A DNA stretch of 64,000 nt from Castellaniella caeni NBRC 101664 (GCF_001592225.1 NZ_BCWN01000007.1:62001-126000); one strand, 5' to 3'; shown: positions 37,418-46,520, counted from the stretch's first letter. Notes: generated from the letters alone by a model not told the origin. A program made the numbers and translations.

Positions 37418-37576
37418 TAGAATGCACGGGTGCGCCGGTCTCTGGTTCAGGTGTCTCGTTCCCCCTTGCCACCCCAGCCTTTCCGCACCGACGCGCCTGC
37501 GCCTGCACGCCCCCCGCGAGCTTTTTGTGTGCAGACGACAGCCCTCCTGGCCCGGTTCAATCCGGGCCATTTTTTT
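37418..37576 (+). ncRNA. Possible small RNA ending in a strong terminator
   Basis: A 399-bp gap separates the MHS transporter from rdgC. It contains a -10-like TAGAAT (37418-37423), about 150 nt of sequence without a good reading frame, and an intrinsic terminator. The start would be near 37430. The alternative is that this is simply the long 3' end of the transporter operon. No known RNA family (6S, tmRNA, FMN) fits on inspection. The downstream part of the gap (37577-37741) holds the likely rdgC promoter, TACAAT at 37690-37695. Confidence 0.3.
37549..37576 (+). terminator. Intrinsic terminator before rdgC
   Basis: GGCCCGG (37549-37555) pairs with CCGGGCC (37562-37568) around a TTCAAT loop, then A and seven T (37570-37576). 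This is a textbook Rho-independent terminator on the forward strand. Confidence 0.9.
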
Positions 37577-37741
37577 GGTGCGCCCGCCTGCCCGGCCTTC
37601 TGCATGCCGCAGCAGTTCTCGTTTGCGCGCTACGCCCCAGCGGCAGCCTGAGACGTCAGATGCCAGACACCTCTTCAAACCCCATCGCGTACAATCAAGG
37701 CCCTCTTTCATTGCCGCCCGCCGGGCTGTCCAGACACGACC

Positions 37742-38647
37742 ATGTGGTTCAAAAATCTCAAGCTCTATCGCCTTGCCCCCAACGCCTCCTTCTCCGCCGC
37801 CGAACTCGAAGCCGCGCTCGAACCGCTGGCGTTCCAGCATGGCGGCAGCCAGGATAGCCAGGTCTCGGGCTGGCTGGCGCCGCGGGAAGACAGCGGGCTT
37901 GCCTTCATGCAGCACGGCCAGATCCTGCTGCGCCTGCAGACTGAAAAGAAGCTGCTGCCCGCCACCGTCATCAACCAGGCCAGCCGGGCACGCGCAATAC
38001 AAATCGAAGAGCAGCAGGGCTACAAGCCGGGCCGCAAGCAGATGAAGGACATCAAGGAACAGATGACGATGGAGCTGCTGCCGCGCGCCTTCGCCATCAC
38101 GCACGACACGCACGTCTGGATCGACACGGTGAGCCGCTGGGTGGCCATCGACGCCGCCGCCACGGCGCGCAGCGACGAAGTGCTGGGCCTGCTCGCCAAG
38201 ACGCTCACGCCCTTCCCCATCATGCCGCTGCACGTAGAGATGTCGCCCGCCGCCGCAATGACGCTCTGGCTCACGGACGACGAGCCGCCCGCCGGATTTT
38301 CCATCGACCAGGACACCGAGCTGCGCTCGACGGGCGAGTCGCGCGCCACCGTGCGCTACGTGCGCCAGACAGTGGACGCCGACGAGGTGCGCCGCCACAT
38401 CGACGCGGGCAAGCAGTGCACACGCCTGGCCATGACCTGGAACGACCGCGTGTCCTTTGTGCTGACGGACAACCTGGACATCAAGCGCGTCGCCCCGCTG
38501 GACGTGCTCAAGGACAATCAGGACGCCCAGGCTGCCAACGAAGCCGAGCAGTTCGAGGCCGACTTCGCCCTGATGACCGGCGAGCTTGCTCGCATGCTCG
38601 ACGACTTGGTGGCCGCGCTGGGCGGCATGCGACAAGAGACCAAATAA
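37742..38647 (+). CDS. rdgC: Recombination-associated protein RdgC
   Basis: A 301-residue DNA-binding protein that forms a dimeric ring around duplex DNA and limits RecA. MWFKNLKLYRL is the family's opening. GLAFMQHGQILLRLQTEKKLLPATVI, IKEQMTMELLPRAFAI and AADEVRRHIDAGKQCTRLAMTWNDRVSFVLT-type segments (residues ~195-240) are conserved. Length is standard. It has its own promoter region and is convergent with pyrB. Confidence 0.96.
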   Translation: MWFKNLKLYRLAPNASFSAAELEAALEPLAFQHGGSQDSQVSGWLAPREDSGLAFMQHGQILLRLQTEKKLLPATVINQASRARAIQIEEQQGYKPGRKQMKDIKEQMTMELLPRAFAITHDTHVWIDTVSRWVAIDAAATARSDEVLGLLAKTLTPFPIMPLHVEMSPAAAMTLWLTDDEPPAGFSIDQDTELRSTGESRATVRYVRQTVDADEVRRHIDAGKQCTRLAMTWNDRVSFVLTDNLDIKRVAPLDVLKDNQDAQAANEAEQFEADFALMTGELARMLDDLVAALGGMRQETK

Positions 38648-38727
38648 GCCGCCCCCCGCACACGCATTTCTCGCACATCGAACCGGGAGCAGGCGGTTCT
38701 CAGGCCGCGCGCCGCCCCCGGAACGCG

Positions 38728-40020
38728 TCAATACATCCCGTGAAACACGCTGTCGTCGGGCCCGATGTGTGATGGCGGCGCCCAGGTGACATCCCGCAGG
38801 GAATGCTGCACCAGGCCTTCCACCCCCAGCAGCACGGCGAAGATCGCCATCCGCACGGGGATACCGTTGTCGGTCTGGCGGAAAATCGCCAGACGCGGAT
38901 CGTGGTTCAGGTCGGTGCTGAGGTCGTTGGCCCCATCGCGGCTGTCGCGCGGCAGCGGGTGCATGACGATGACGTCGGGCCCGCAGCAGGCATCGACGAT
39001 GGCGCGGTTCACCTGGAAGTCCGCCGTGTAGCCCTCCAGGCTCTCGCCGCTGAAACGTTCTTTCTGCACGCGCGTGGCGTAAATGACGTCCGCGCCCTTC
39101 AGGCCTGCGGCCAGATCGTGGGTCTGCTCGATGACGTGGCCGTTCCGGCTCACCTTGTCGAGCAGATAGTCGGGCATCTCCAGCCCCGGCGGCGAGACCA
39201 GGGTGAACTTCAGGCCACGATAGAGCGCCAACAACTTGATGAGCGAGTGCACGGTACGGCCATATTTCAGGTCGCCCGCCATGACGATGTGCGCACCGTC
39301 CAGCAGCTTGCCCAGACGGGAAAACTCGGTGAGGATGGTGTAGAGGTCGAGCAGCGCCTGGCTGGGGTGCTCGCCCGCGCCGTCGCCGCCATTGACCACC
39401 GGAATGTTGGTCGCCGCCGCGAACTCGGCCACTGACCCTTTCTCGGGGTGGCGGATGACCATGGCGTCCACATAGCCGCTCATCACGCGGCTGGTATCGT
39501 AGATCGACTCGCCCTTGGCCATGGACGAAAAGGTGAAGCCTGTGGTGTCGCACACCGAGCCGCCCAGGCGGCAGAAAGCGGCCCCGAAGCTGACCCGCGT
39601 GCGCGTGCTGGCCTCGAAGAACAGGTTGCCCAGCACGGCGCCTTCCAGCACACGCGACACCTTCTGGCGTCGGGCGATGGGCTGCATGAGATCGGCCACG
39701 CGAAAGAGCTCTTCGGCGGATTCGCGGGTGAACTGATCGACGGACAAGAGCTGATGCTTGTTATCGGCTGCGATTCGGTCGCGCAAGGGGCCGGACTGTG
39801 CGCTTTGCGCATATTTCTGCATCAGGCTGTCGTTCTCGACGATTTCGGTGACGAAACGCGCGACGACTTCCGGCATGTTGCGCGCTTCTTGCGAACCTTC
39901 AGGCAACAGCCAGGTGTCCAGCGCACGGCGCTTGACCCCGATGCGGGCGGCGAACACGTCGCGGGTGAGGTTGAGGCGACGCATGGCGTCGCGCAGGAAA
40001 ACTTGTTGAGAAACCGCCAT
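38728..40020 (-). CDS. pyrB: Aspartate carbamoyltransferase, long form with N-terminal extension
   Basis: A 430-residue catalytic chain for the first committed step of pyrimidine synthesis. The carbamoyl-phosphate motif FFEASTRTRVSFG lies near residue 135. HPSQALLDLYTI, GDLKYGRTVHS and VMHPLPRD follow. Residues 1-~90 are absent from classical PyrB; the segment FLRDAMRRLNLTRDVFAARIGVKRRALDTWL looks like a helix-turn-helix (described by FLRDAMRRLNLT and DVFAARIGVKRRALDTW). Similar long forms are known in Burkholderiales. No regulatory-chain gene is nearby. ATG 40020 has GGAG upstream. It is convergent with rdgC. Confidence 0.9.
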   Translation of the reverse strand: MAVSQQVFLRDAMRRLNLTRDVFAARIGVKRRALDTWLLPEGSQEARNMPEVVARFVTEIVENDSLMQKYAQSAQSGPLRDRIAADNKHQLLSVDQFTRESAEELFRVADLMQPIARRQKVSRVLEGAVLGNLFFEASTRTRVSFGAAFCRLGGSVCDTTGFTFSSMAKGESIYDTSRVMSGYVDAMVIRHPEKGSVAEFAAATNIPVVNGGDGAGEHPSQALLDLYTILTEFSRLGKLLDGAHIVMAGDLKYGRTVHSLIKLLALYRGLKFTLVSPPGLEMPDYLLDKVSRNGHVIEQTHDLAAGLKGADVIYATRVQKERFSGESLEGYTADFQVNRAIVDACCGPDVIVMHPLPRDSRDGANDLSTDLNHDPRLAIFRQTDNGIPVRMAIFAVLLGVEGLVQHSLRDVTWAPPSHIGPDDSVFHGMY

Positions 40021-40134
40021 GACAGGCTCCGATATACGCAATGCGTAGATTTTTACTCAACAAGATATCGATTGGCAAGCGGAAATCCGAGAAATTTTCT
40101 CTTTCTGTCTAAAAAACGACGGACGCCGCCTTGG

Positions 40135-40710
40135 CTACCGCACCCCGGCCACCGAGCGCGCCGCCAGCTCGGCGTTGTGCACCGAGCCCACACCAAAGGC
40201 CAACTGCTGCTGGCGGATGGGGGCGGCGTACGCCGGCGCGGCCAGCATGATCTTGTCCACCACCAGCGCCAGGCGCAGCCCGGGGTGCGCCGCCGTGGCG
40301 GCCCGCAGCTTGGCCAGGCCTTCGTCCTTGAGCACCAGCACCAGAATGCCACCGCCGTTCTGGTCGGAGGCCGACTGGATGCCCATCAGATCACTGCGGT
40401 CGATGATGGCGTCGGTGCGGACATACAGCAGCCCGGAAGGCTTAAGCGGGACGGGCGTCCAGCCGGGATGCGCCTTCGTATCGGCCAGGAAGACGCGCAG
40501 GTCGGCGGCCTGCGCAGCCGTGTCGCCCGCCGATGCCACCGGCAACGTCCGGGAAACCGTCCGTCCCGCTGGCGCACCGGGTGCCTGCGCTGCCAGCCCA
40601 TGCCCCACAGGCCCCTGACAGGCTGCAAGCAGCGCAGCCGTCACGCACGCCGCCGCACAGGCCGCAGGCCTGCGCACACGCGTCCCAATTTTTATCCATG
40701 ATCTGTGCAT
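40135..40710 (-). CDS. Lipoprotein with a SecDF P1-head-like domain
   Basis: A 191-residue predicted lipoprotein with a lipobox AAC near residue 30. The second half (YVRTDAIIDRSDLMGIQSASD, VLVLKDEGLAKLRAATAAHPG, LALVVDKIMLAAPAYAAPI, VGSVHNAELAARSV) follows the SecD P1-head pattern. That domain helps preprotein translocation when part of SecD. As a free lipoprotein its role is unknown. ATG 40710 was chosen because it directly precedes the signal peptide. It is divergent from narK1 across 231 bp. Confidence 0.7.
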   Translation of the reverse strand: MHRSWIKIGTRVRRPAACAAACVTAALLAACQGPVGHGLAAQAPGAPAGRTVSRTLPVASAGDTAAQAADLRVFLADTKAHPGWTPVPLKPSGLLYVRTDAIIDRSDLMGIQSASDQNGGGILVLVLKDEGLAKLRAATAAHPGLRLALVVDKIMLAAPAYAAPIRQQQLAFGVGSVHNAELAARSVAGVR

Positions 40711-40941
40711 TGTGCCGCAGCCCCCTCCTCGTGTGCGTCTTGACGGATTCCGGCCCAGAGTAACGCATCCGCGTGGGCAGAGGCCAGCGGGACGCCCCCG
40801 CTTTGCCTGGAAAACCGCCACCAACGACCAAAGTGACTAGACCATTTGGCCTGACGCGCTGCCCCATGAGACCAATAGGCAGCGCGGCGCGCCTTGCGTA
40901 GTCTGGAGCCCGATAGATTCTCCGTCCGCAAGGTTCATACC

Positions 40942-42243
40942 ATGTCATCCTCCCACGCTGGAAAAGCCATGTCCGTGCTGCTGGCCAGCACATTCGCCTT
41001 CACCATCTGCTTTGCCGTCTGGACGGTATTCTCGGTGCTGGGCATCCCGATCAAGCAGCAACTGCAGCTGAACGAAACCGAGTTCGGCCTGCTGGCCGCC
41101 ATGCCCGTGCTCTCGGGCGCGCTGGTACGCGTCCCCCTGGGGATCTGGACTGACCGCTACGGCGGGCGGATCGTCTTTCTTCTGACCATGCTCGCGGCAG
41201 TCGTGCCGCTGTGGCTGCTGTCCTATGCCACCCACTACTGGCAGTTCCTGATTCTGGCCGTATTCATCGGGCTGGTCGGTGGCACCTTCTCCGTCGGAAC
41301 CCCCTACGTGGCGCGCTGGTTCAAGCGCGAACGCCAGGGCTTTGCCATGGGGATATTCGGAGCGGGCAATTCCGGCTCGGCCGTCACCATGTTCGTCGCC
41401 CCCGCCCTGATCGCCGCAGCGGCGGGCGCCTGGACGATCGTCCCCCAGGTGTACGCCGCGAGCCTGCTCGCCACGGTCGTGCTGTTCTGGCTGTTCACCG
41501 CCACCAATCCGGCGCACTTGCAAACCACCGCCAGCACCGACTTTCGTGCCCAGCTGCAGCTGCTGAAAGACCCGCGCGTCTGGCGTTACTGCCAGTACTA
41601 CTCGGTCGTCTTCGGCGGCTACGTCGCCTTGGCTCTGTGGATGACCCGCTACTACATCGGCGAATACGGCTATTCCATGAGTTCGGCTGCCTTCCTGGCT
41701 GCCTGTTTCTCTTTGCCCGGCGGGGTCTTGCGCGCCCTGGGCGGCTGGATTTCCGATCATGTCGGCGCCTACCGTACCACCTGGTGGGTGATGTGGATCA
41801 TCTGGGTCGCCTTTTTCATCCTCAGCTATCCGAACACCGAGTTCACGATTCAAACGGCACACGGCGCGCAGACATTCCACCTGGCGCTGAGCCCCACCTT
41901 GTTCACGCTGCTGATGTTCACCGTCGGGATTGCCATGGCCATCGGCAAGGCCTCTGTGTTCAAGTTCATCTCTGACGACTTTGATGGCAACATCGGCGCC
42001 GTCTCCGGGCTGGTCGGCCTGGCCGGCGGCCTTGGCGGATTCATCCTGCCGATCCTGTTCGGCATCTTGCTGGACTACACCGGCATCAATTCCAGCTGCT
42101 TCATGCTGATGTACGGCACCGTCTGCGTCTCGCTGATCTGGATGCACTACGGCTTCCCTGGCAAGGATGCCCGCGCCACCCAAAAAGGGCCCAGCACCGC
42201 AAGCTCACAGGAGATCCCCCAGGCCGACGCTATACTGGGCTGA
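40942..42243 (+). CDS. narK1: Nitrate/proton symporter NarK1
   Basis: A 433-residue MFS transporter of the nitrate/nitrite porter (NNP) family with 12 helices. Marks are FAVWTVFSVLGIPIK near residue 25, RVPLGIWTDRYGGR, GNSGSAVTMFVAP (nitrate signature 1, AGxGN-type GAGNSG) and GLVGLAGGLGGFILPILFG (signature 2). The conserved Arg of each half is present (VRVPLGI and VLRALGGW). It is the short, proton-coupled NarK1 type. ATG 40942 follows AAGG. It heads narK1-narX-narL. No clear FNR box lies upstream; a TTGAC half-site is at about 40741. Confidence 0.9.
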   Translation: MSSSHAGKAMSVLLASTFAFTICFAVWTVFSVLGIPIKQQLQLNETEFGLLAAMPVLSGALVRVPLGIWTDRYGGRIVFLLTMLAAVVPLWLLSYATHYWQFLILAVFIGLVGGTFSVGTPYVARWFKRERQGFAMGIFGAGNSGSAVTMFVAPALIAAAAGAWTIVPQVYAASLLATVVLFWLFTATNPAHLQTTASTDFRAQLQLLKDPRVWRYCQYYSVVFGGYVALALWMTRYYIGEYGYSMSSAAFLAACFSLPGGVLRALGGWISDHVGAYRTTWWVMWIIWVAFFILSYPNTEFTIQTAHGAQTFHLALSPTLFTLLMFTVGIAMAIGKASVFKFISDDFDGNIGAVSGLVGLAGGLGGFILPILFGILLDYTGINSSCFMLMYGTVCVSLIWMHYGFPGKDARATQKGPSTASSQEIPQADAILG

Positions 42244-42267
42244 TTCGCCCCACGCCTTGCGCCCAGC

Positions 42268-44097
42268 ATGCAAGCTCCCCAGCCTTCATACTTCGACACC
42301 GCCAGCCCGCGCAACCGCCTATCGACACGCATCATCTGCACAACGGCGGTCGTGCTGCTGCTGGGGCTGGGCATGATCGGCTGGACGCTCTGGCTGTCCT
42401 GGCTGCTGGAAGGTGCGGGTGCCGCCATCAACAACGCCGGCAGCCTGCGCATGCGGGCCAATCAGGTGGCAATTGCCCTGCAACAAGAAAAAAACGGCGC
42501 CCCGCCATTTGTCGCCGACACCGACACGCTGCTGCAGGCCCAGGCGCAGATGCTCGAACACCTGCGCGCGGAAGAAGCCCGGCACTCGCAACTGCTGCCC
42601 AAAAGCCCGGCCATCCAGATGCGGATGACGCAGGTTGCCACCTTGTGGAACACTCAGCTGGCGCCCCGCGCGCGGCGCGTCCAGGCGGGCGCCCCCCTGG
42701 CGGTATATCTCGATCATCTGAACGACTTCGTGACCCAGGCCGACCAGTTGGTGCGGGCGATCGAAGCCGACAGCGCCCGCAAGACCAGCCGACTGCGCTT
42801 TTCCCAGGCCACGCTCATCGTCATGGCATGCGCCGCCACACTGGCGCTCGTCTGGCTGCTCTACGTCTGGATCATCCATCCTGTCCGACGCCTGCAAGGC
42901 GGCTTGCGCGGCATGGCGCAGCGCGACTTCAACCTGCGCCTGCCCGTCGACCGACGCGATGAATTCGGCGTGCTGGCGGTCGGCTTCAACCGCATGGCCG
43001 ACGAGCTGCAAAGCCTGTATACCGGCCTGGAGGCCCGAGTCGCCGAAAAAACAGCCCAGCTCGCCAACCAGAACGCCACGCTGGCGACACTGTACGACAT
43101 GGCCGCCTTTCTCAACCGCCCCAACGACATCGAAACGGTCTGCAAGGGCTTTCTCGACCGCATCCTGCAGCGCTTCCAGGCCGATAGCGCCACCCTCCAG
43201 CTCAGCGGCCCGCCGGGCAGCCCGGGGACGCACACCACGCTGTCGGTCGGCTGCACGACATCTCACGCCGCCAGTGACCAGGCCCGCTTTCCGGTGCGTT
43301 CGCACGAAGAAGACATGGGCAGTTTTGCGCTTTTCTTTGCCGCCCAGCGCCTGCTGGACGACAGCCAGCGCCACCTGCTGGAAACCCTGGGACAGCACCT
43401 GGGCATTGCCATCCAGAACCGGCGCCTCAGCAGCCAGGCCCGCCAGCTCGCCATGGAACAGGAACGCTCGCTGGTCGCCCAGGGCCTGCACGACAGCATC
43501 GCCCAGGGCCTGAACTTTCTCAAGCTGCAGCTGCAGCTGCTGGATCGCGCGGCTCAGCGGGGCGATCTGGCGGAAATCGACGAAATCATCCCGCTGTTGC
43601 GCACCGGGGTGGACGAAAGCTACCAGGACGTGCGCGAACTGCTGAACAATTTCCGCTCGCAGCTGGGGGACGGCGGCCTGCTGGACGCGGCCGAAGAAAC
43701 CGTCGCCCGTTTTCGTCGGCAAACCGGCATCGAAGTGGCCCTGCGCGCCGATGGCCTGGCGAGCGGCCCGCCCCTGACCCGCGTCCAGCAACTCGAGGCC
43801 CTGTTCATTTTGCAAGAAGCGCTATCCAATGTCCGCAAGCATGCCGAAGCCAGCAAGGTCGAGATCCACCTGAGCAACCGTCAAGGCTTCCGGATGAGCA
43901 TCAGCGACGACGGCATTGGCTGCGACCCGGGGGCGCTGGAAAACACGCGCACCGACGACCCCATCGGCCACGTGGGGCTGCGCATCATGCAGGAACGCGC
44001 CCGACGCATGGGCGCCCGTCTGAACATTTCAGCCGCGCCTGGCCAGGGGGTGGCCATCCTGCTGGCGCTGCCCGCCGAACGCCAGGCACCAGCCTGA
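42268..44097 (+). CDS. narX: Nitrate/nitrite sensor kinase NarX
   Basis: A 609-residue membrane sensor kinase. Helix 1 (AVVLLLGLGMIGWTLWLSWL) is followed by the P-box NNAGSLRMRANQVAI, which binds nitrate and nitrite. A helical periplasmic sensor, helix 2 (ATLIVMACAATLALVWLLYVW), HAMP and a GAF-like central module follow. The HisKA_3 site is His408 in GLHDSIAQGLNFLKLQ. HATPase_c carries EALSNVRKHAEA, DDGIGCD and GHVGLRIMQERA. It phosphorylates NarL. It starts 24 bp after narK1 and lies 23 bp before narL. Confidence 0.95.
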   Translation: MQAPQPSYFDTASPRNRLSTRIICTTAVVLLLGLGMIGWTLWLSWLLEGAGAAINNAGSLRMRANQVAIALQQEKNGAPPFVADTDTLLQAQAQMLEHLRAEEARHSQLLPKSPAIQMRMTQVATLWNTQLAPRARRVQAGAPLAVYLDHLNDFVTQADQLVRAIEADSARKTSRLRFSQATLIVMACAATLALVWLLYVWIIHPVRRLQGGLRGMAQRDFNLRLPVDRRDEFGVLAVGFNRMADELQSLYTGLEARVAEKTAQLANQNATLATLYDMAAFLNRPNDIETVCKGFLDRILQRFQADSATLQLSGPPGSPGTHTTLSVGCTTSHAASDQARFPVRSHEEDMGSFALFFAAQRLLDDSQRHLLETLGQHLGIAIQNRRLSSQARQLAMEQERSLVAQGLHDSIAQGLNFLKLQLQLLDRAAQRGDLAEIDEIIPLLRTGVDESYQDVRELLNNFRSQLGDGGLLDAAEETVARFRRQTGIEVALRADGLASGPPLTRVQQLEALFILQEALSNVRKHAEASKVEIHLSNRQGFRMSISDDGIGCDPGALENTRTDDPIGHVGLRIMQERARRMGARLNISAAPGQGVAILLALPAERQAPA

Positions 44098-44120
44098 GAC
44101 CCCACTTTGACGCCACCGGC

Positions 44121-44789
44121 ATGACCATACGCATCCTGCTCATCGACGACCACAGCCTGTTTCGCACCGGCATCCGCCTGTTGCTGCAGCGCCACCCCGA
44201 CTTCAGCATCGTGGGCGAGGCCGCCGATGGCGTCGAAGGCATCAAGCTCGCGCGCAAACTGGCCCCCGACCTCATTTTGCTCGATCTGAACATGCCTGGC
44301 CTCTCGGGCCTGGCCACCTTGCAGATTCTCACGCAGGAAGCCCCCGACTGCGCCGTGCTGATCCTCACGGTGTCCGAAGACGCCGACGACCTGGGGCAGG
44401 CGCTGCAAGCCGGGGCCAACGGCTATCTTCTGAAAAACGTCGACGGCGACGCGCTGGTGGCGGCCATACATCGCATTGCGGCAGGCGACGCCATCGTTGC
44501 CGACGAGATGACGCGCAAACTGGTAGAGCAGTTCCGCCAGCGCGGCGGGTCAGAATCCGCCGCCCCCCGCGGATCACGCGACCGGCTCACCCAGCGCGAA
44601 CGGGAAATCGTCCAGTGCCTGGTGCGCGGAGAAAGCAACAAGCTCATCGCCCGCTCGCTCGATCTGTCTGAGAGCACGGTCAAAATCCACATCCAGAACA
44701 TCCTGAAAAAACTCAACCTGAACAGCCGGATCCAGGTGGCTGTTTACGCGGTAGAGCACGGTCTGCTCGATGGGAATCCAAGGGGTTGA
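44121..44789 (+). CDS. narL: Nitrate/nitrite response regulator NarL
   Basis: A 222-residue regulator with a receiver (DD9-10, phospho-acceptor Asp55 in LILLDLNMPG, Lys in YLLKNVDGD) and a LuxR/GerE helix-turn-helix. The latter contains LTQREREIVQCLVRGESNKLIARSL and DLSESTVKIHIQNILKKLN. It controls nitrate genes by phosphorylation from NarX. Its stop codon is embedded in an FNR-type box for narK2. Confidence 0.95.
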   Translation: MTIRILLIDDHSLFRTGIRLLLQRHPDFSIVGEAADGVEGIKLARKLAPDLILLDLNMPGLSGLATLQILTQEAPDCAVLILTVSEDADDLGQALQAGANGYLLKNVDGDALVAAIHRIAAGDAIVADEMTRKLVEQFRQRGGSESAAPRGSRDRLTQREREIVQCLVRGESNKLIARSLDLSESTVKIHIQNILKKLNLNSRIQVAVYAVEHGLLDGNPRG

Positions 44790-44799
44790 TCCAGATCAT
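44786..44799. promoter_or_regulatory. FNR-type box for narK2
   Basis: TTGAT-CCAG-ATCAT matches the FNR/ANR consensus TTGAT-N4-ATCAA at nine of ten positions. Its centre is about 63 bp before the narK2 ATG, and a class II start near 44834 would fit the usual -41.5 spacing. It overlaps the narL stop codon. Anaerobic activation is inferred. Confidence 0.8.
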
Positions 44800-44855
44800 T
44801 ATCCACATTTTTCGTAGGGCTTAAGGTTTGGATTCCCCTCTCAGGAGCATCCTTC

Positions 44856-46280
44856 ATGAGTACTCCGCTCACCCCTCAGGCCACCCATGCTCGCCGTGGC
44901 CACTTGCTGACCATCTGGACACCCGAAGACAAGGCCTTCTGGGCTCGCGAAGGCAGCGCCATTGCCAACGTCAACCTCTGGATATCGATCCCCGCCCTGT
45001 TTCTGGCCTTTGCCGTCTGGCAAATGTGGAGCGTCGTGGCCGTCAATCTGCCCAATCTCGGTTTCAAATACAACAGCAACCAGCTGTTCTGGCTCGCCGC
45101 CCTGCCCGCCCTGTCGGGCGCCACCCTGCGCATTTTCTACTCGTTCATGGTGCCCGTCTTCGGCGGGCGCCGCTGGACGGCCCTGAGCACCGCCAGCCTG
45201 CTGCTGCCCACCATCGGCGTGGGCCTGGCCGTACAAAACCCATCGACACCCTACTCCACCATGCTGATCCTGGCCCTGCTGTGCGGCCTGGGAGGCGGCA
45301 ATTTTTCGTCCTCGATGTCCAACATCAGTTTCTTTTTTCCTAAGGAACGCAAGGGCTCAGCCCTGGGGCTCAATGCCGGCCTGGGCAACCTCGGGGTCTC
45401 TTCGGTGCAATTTCTCGCCCCGCTGGTCATCAGTCTGGGCATTCTGGGGCCCTGGGCCGGCAGCCCTCAGCTGGCTCAGCTGACGGGCCAGCACAGCGCT
45501 CCCGCACAAATCTGGGCACAAAACGCAGCCTTCATCTGGGTGCCCTTCATCATCATCGTTTCCATGATTGCCTGGGTCGGCATGCACGACATTGCCGACG
45601 CCAAGGCTTCGTTTCGTGAACAAGCCGTCATCTTCCGTCGCAAGCACAACTGGATCATGAGCTTTCTGTACCTGGGCACCTTCGGCTCGTACATCGGCTT
45701 TTCCGCCGGATTTCCGCTGCTCATCAAATATCTGTACCCGGACATCCGCCCGCTGCAATACGCCTGGCTCGGGCCGCTGGTCGGCGCCCTGGTGCGCCCC
45801 GTTGGCGGCTGGCTGTCCGACAAACTGGGGGGCGCGCGCGTCACCTTCTGGACATTTGGCTGGATGATGATCGGCGTGCTTGGCGTCATGGCCTCACTGC
45901 CCGGCCCCCAGTCCCCAGGCAGCTTTACCGGCTTTTTGTTGGCCTTCCTGTTCCTGTTCTTCCTCACCGGCATCGGCAATGGTTCTACGTTTGCCATGAT
46001 CCCGGTCATCTTCACCACGCAAGCCAAGCGCCGCTTGCCAGACCCCGGCCAGGCCGCGCAGGCGGAATCCGAAGGCGCCAAAGAATCCGCGGCCGTACTG
46101 GGCTTCAGCGCCGCCATTGGCGCTTACGGCGGCTTCTTCATCCCCAAGAGCTTCGGCACGTCCTTCGACCTGACCGGCACCCCCTACGCGGCCCTGGCTT
46201 CATTCATCGCGTTCTATGCCATTTCGGTTGGCATCACCTGGTGGTACTATGCTCGCCGCCGGGCGGAGGTGCCTTGCTGA
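44856..46280 (+). CDS. narK2: Nitrate/nitrite antiporter NarK2
   Basis: A 474-residue NNP-family transporter, longer than NarK1, of the nitrate/nitrite exchanger type. It has an N-terminal WTPEDKAFWAREGSAIANVNLWISI stretch. Signature 1 is LNAGLGNLGVSSVQFLAP and signature 2 is SAAIGAYGGFFIPKSFG. LSGATLRIFYSFMVP and LVRPVGGWLSDKLGG hold the substrate arginines. It exports nitrite in exchange for nitrate. It begins 66 bp after narL and has its own FNR-type box. Confidence 0.93.
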   Translation: MSTPLTPQATHARRGHLLTIWTPEDKAFWAREGSAIANVNLWISIPALFLAFAVWQMWSVVAVNLPNLGFKYNSNQLFWLAALPALSGATLRIFYSFMVPVFGGRRWTALSTASLLLPTIGVGLAVQNPSTPYSTMLILALLCGLGGGNFSSSMSNISFFFPKERKGSALGLNAGLGNLGVSSVQFLAPLVISLGILGPWAGSPQLAQLTGQHSAPAQIWAQNAAFIWVPFIIIVSMIAWVGMHDIADAKASFREQAVIFRRKHNWIMSFLYLGTFGSYIGFSAGFPLLIKYLYPDIRPLQYAWLGPLVGALVRPVGGWLSDKLGGARVTFWTFGWMMIGVLGVMASLPGPQSPGSFTGFLLAFLFLFFLTGIGNGSTFAMIPVIFTTQAKRRLPDPGQAAQAESEGAKESAAVLGFSAAIGAYGGFFIPKSFGTSFDLTGTPYAALASFIAFYAISVGITWWYYARRRAEVPC

Positions 46281-46433
46281 TATGTTGCCCGCGGCAAACA
46301 GAACCCCGGTTTATGCGATAATTTGAAGCTTTCCGGCGGCGTTGTCGTTGTCGAACCGCCCGGCGGCCACTGGCACGCAATGCAGTCATGCGCGCCGGTC
46401 ATGCCGCCAACCGGCATGTCATCACACGGTTTC

Positions 46434-46512
46434 GGGCCTCTAGCTCATGCCTGGTTAGAGCAGTGGACTCATAATCCATTGGTGCCGAGTTCGACTCTCG
46501 GGGGGCCCACCA
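46434..46512 (+). tRNA. tRNA with CAU anticodon, probably tRNA-Ile2 (lysidine type)
   Basis: The cloverleaf folds fully. The acceptor is GGGCCTC (46434-46440) with GGGGCCC (46502-46508), discriminator A and encoded CCA (46510-46512). The D-stem is GCTC/GAGC, the anticodon stem GTGGA/TCCAT with loop CTCATAA (anticodon 46470-46472), and the T-stem CCGAG/CTCGG with TTCGACT loop. The AGAGCAG...ACTCATAATC...TTGGT pattern resembles E. coli tRNA-Ile2, whose CAU is modified to read AUA. Elongator tRNA-Met is the alternative. Confidence 0.9.
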
Positions 46513-46520
46513 AAAATGCA

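Noticed and set aside
37418-37576. 6S RNA or tmRNA candidate
   Set aside because: None of the conserved 6S closing-stem or bubble sequences or a tmRNA acceptor with CCA is visible. I keep only a generic small-RNA hypothesis.
40711-40941. FNR or NarL site upstream of narK1
   Set aside because: Only a TTGAC half-site and weak matches were found, below what I would report as a site.
46434-46512. Elongator tRNA-Met assignment
   Set aside because: Anticodon CAU alone is ambiguous. The AGAGCAG and ATAATC-TTGGT context is closer to tRNA-Ile2, so I preferred that, but the distinction needs identity-element analysis.
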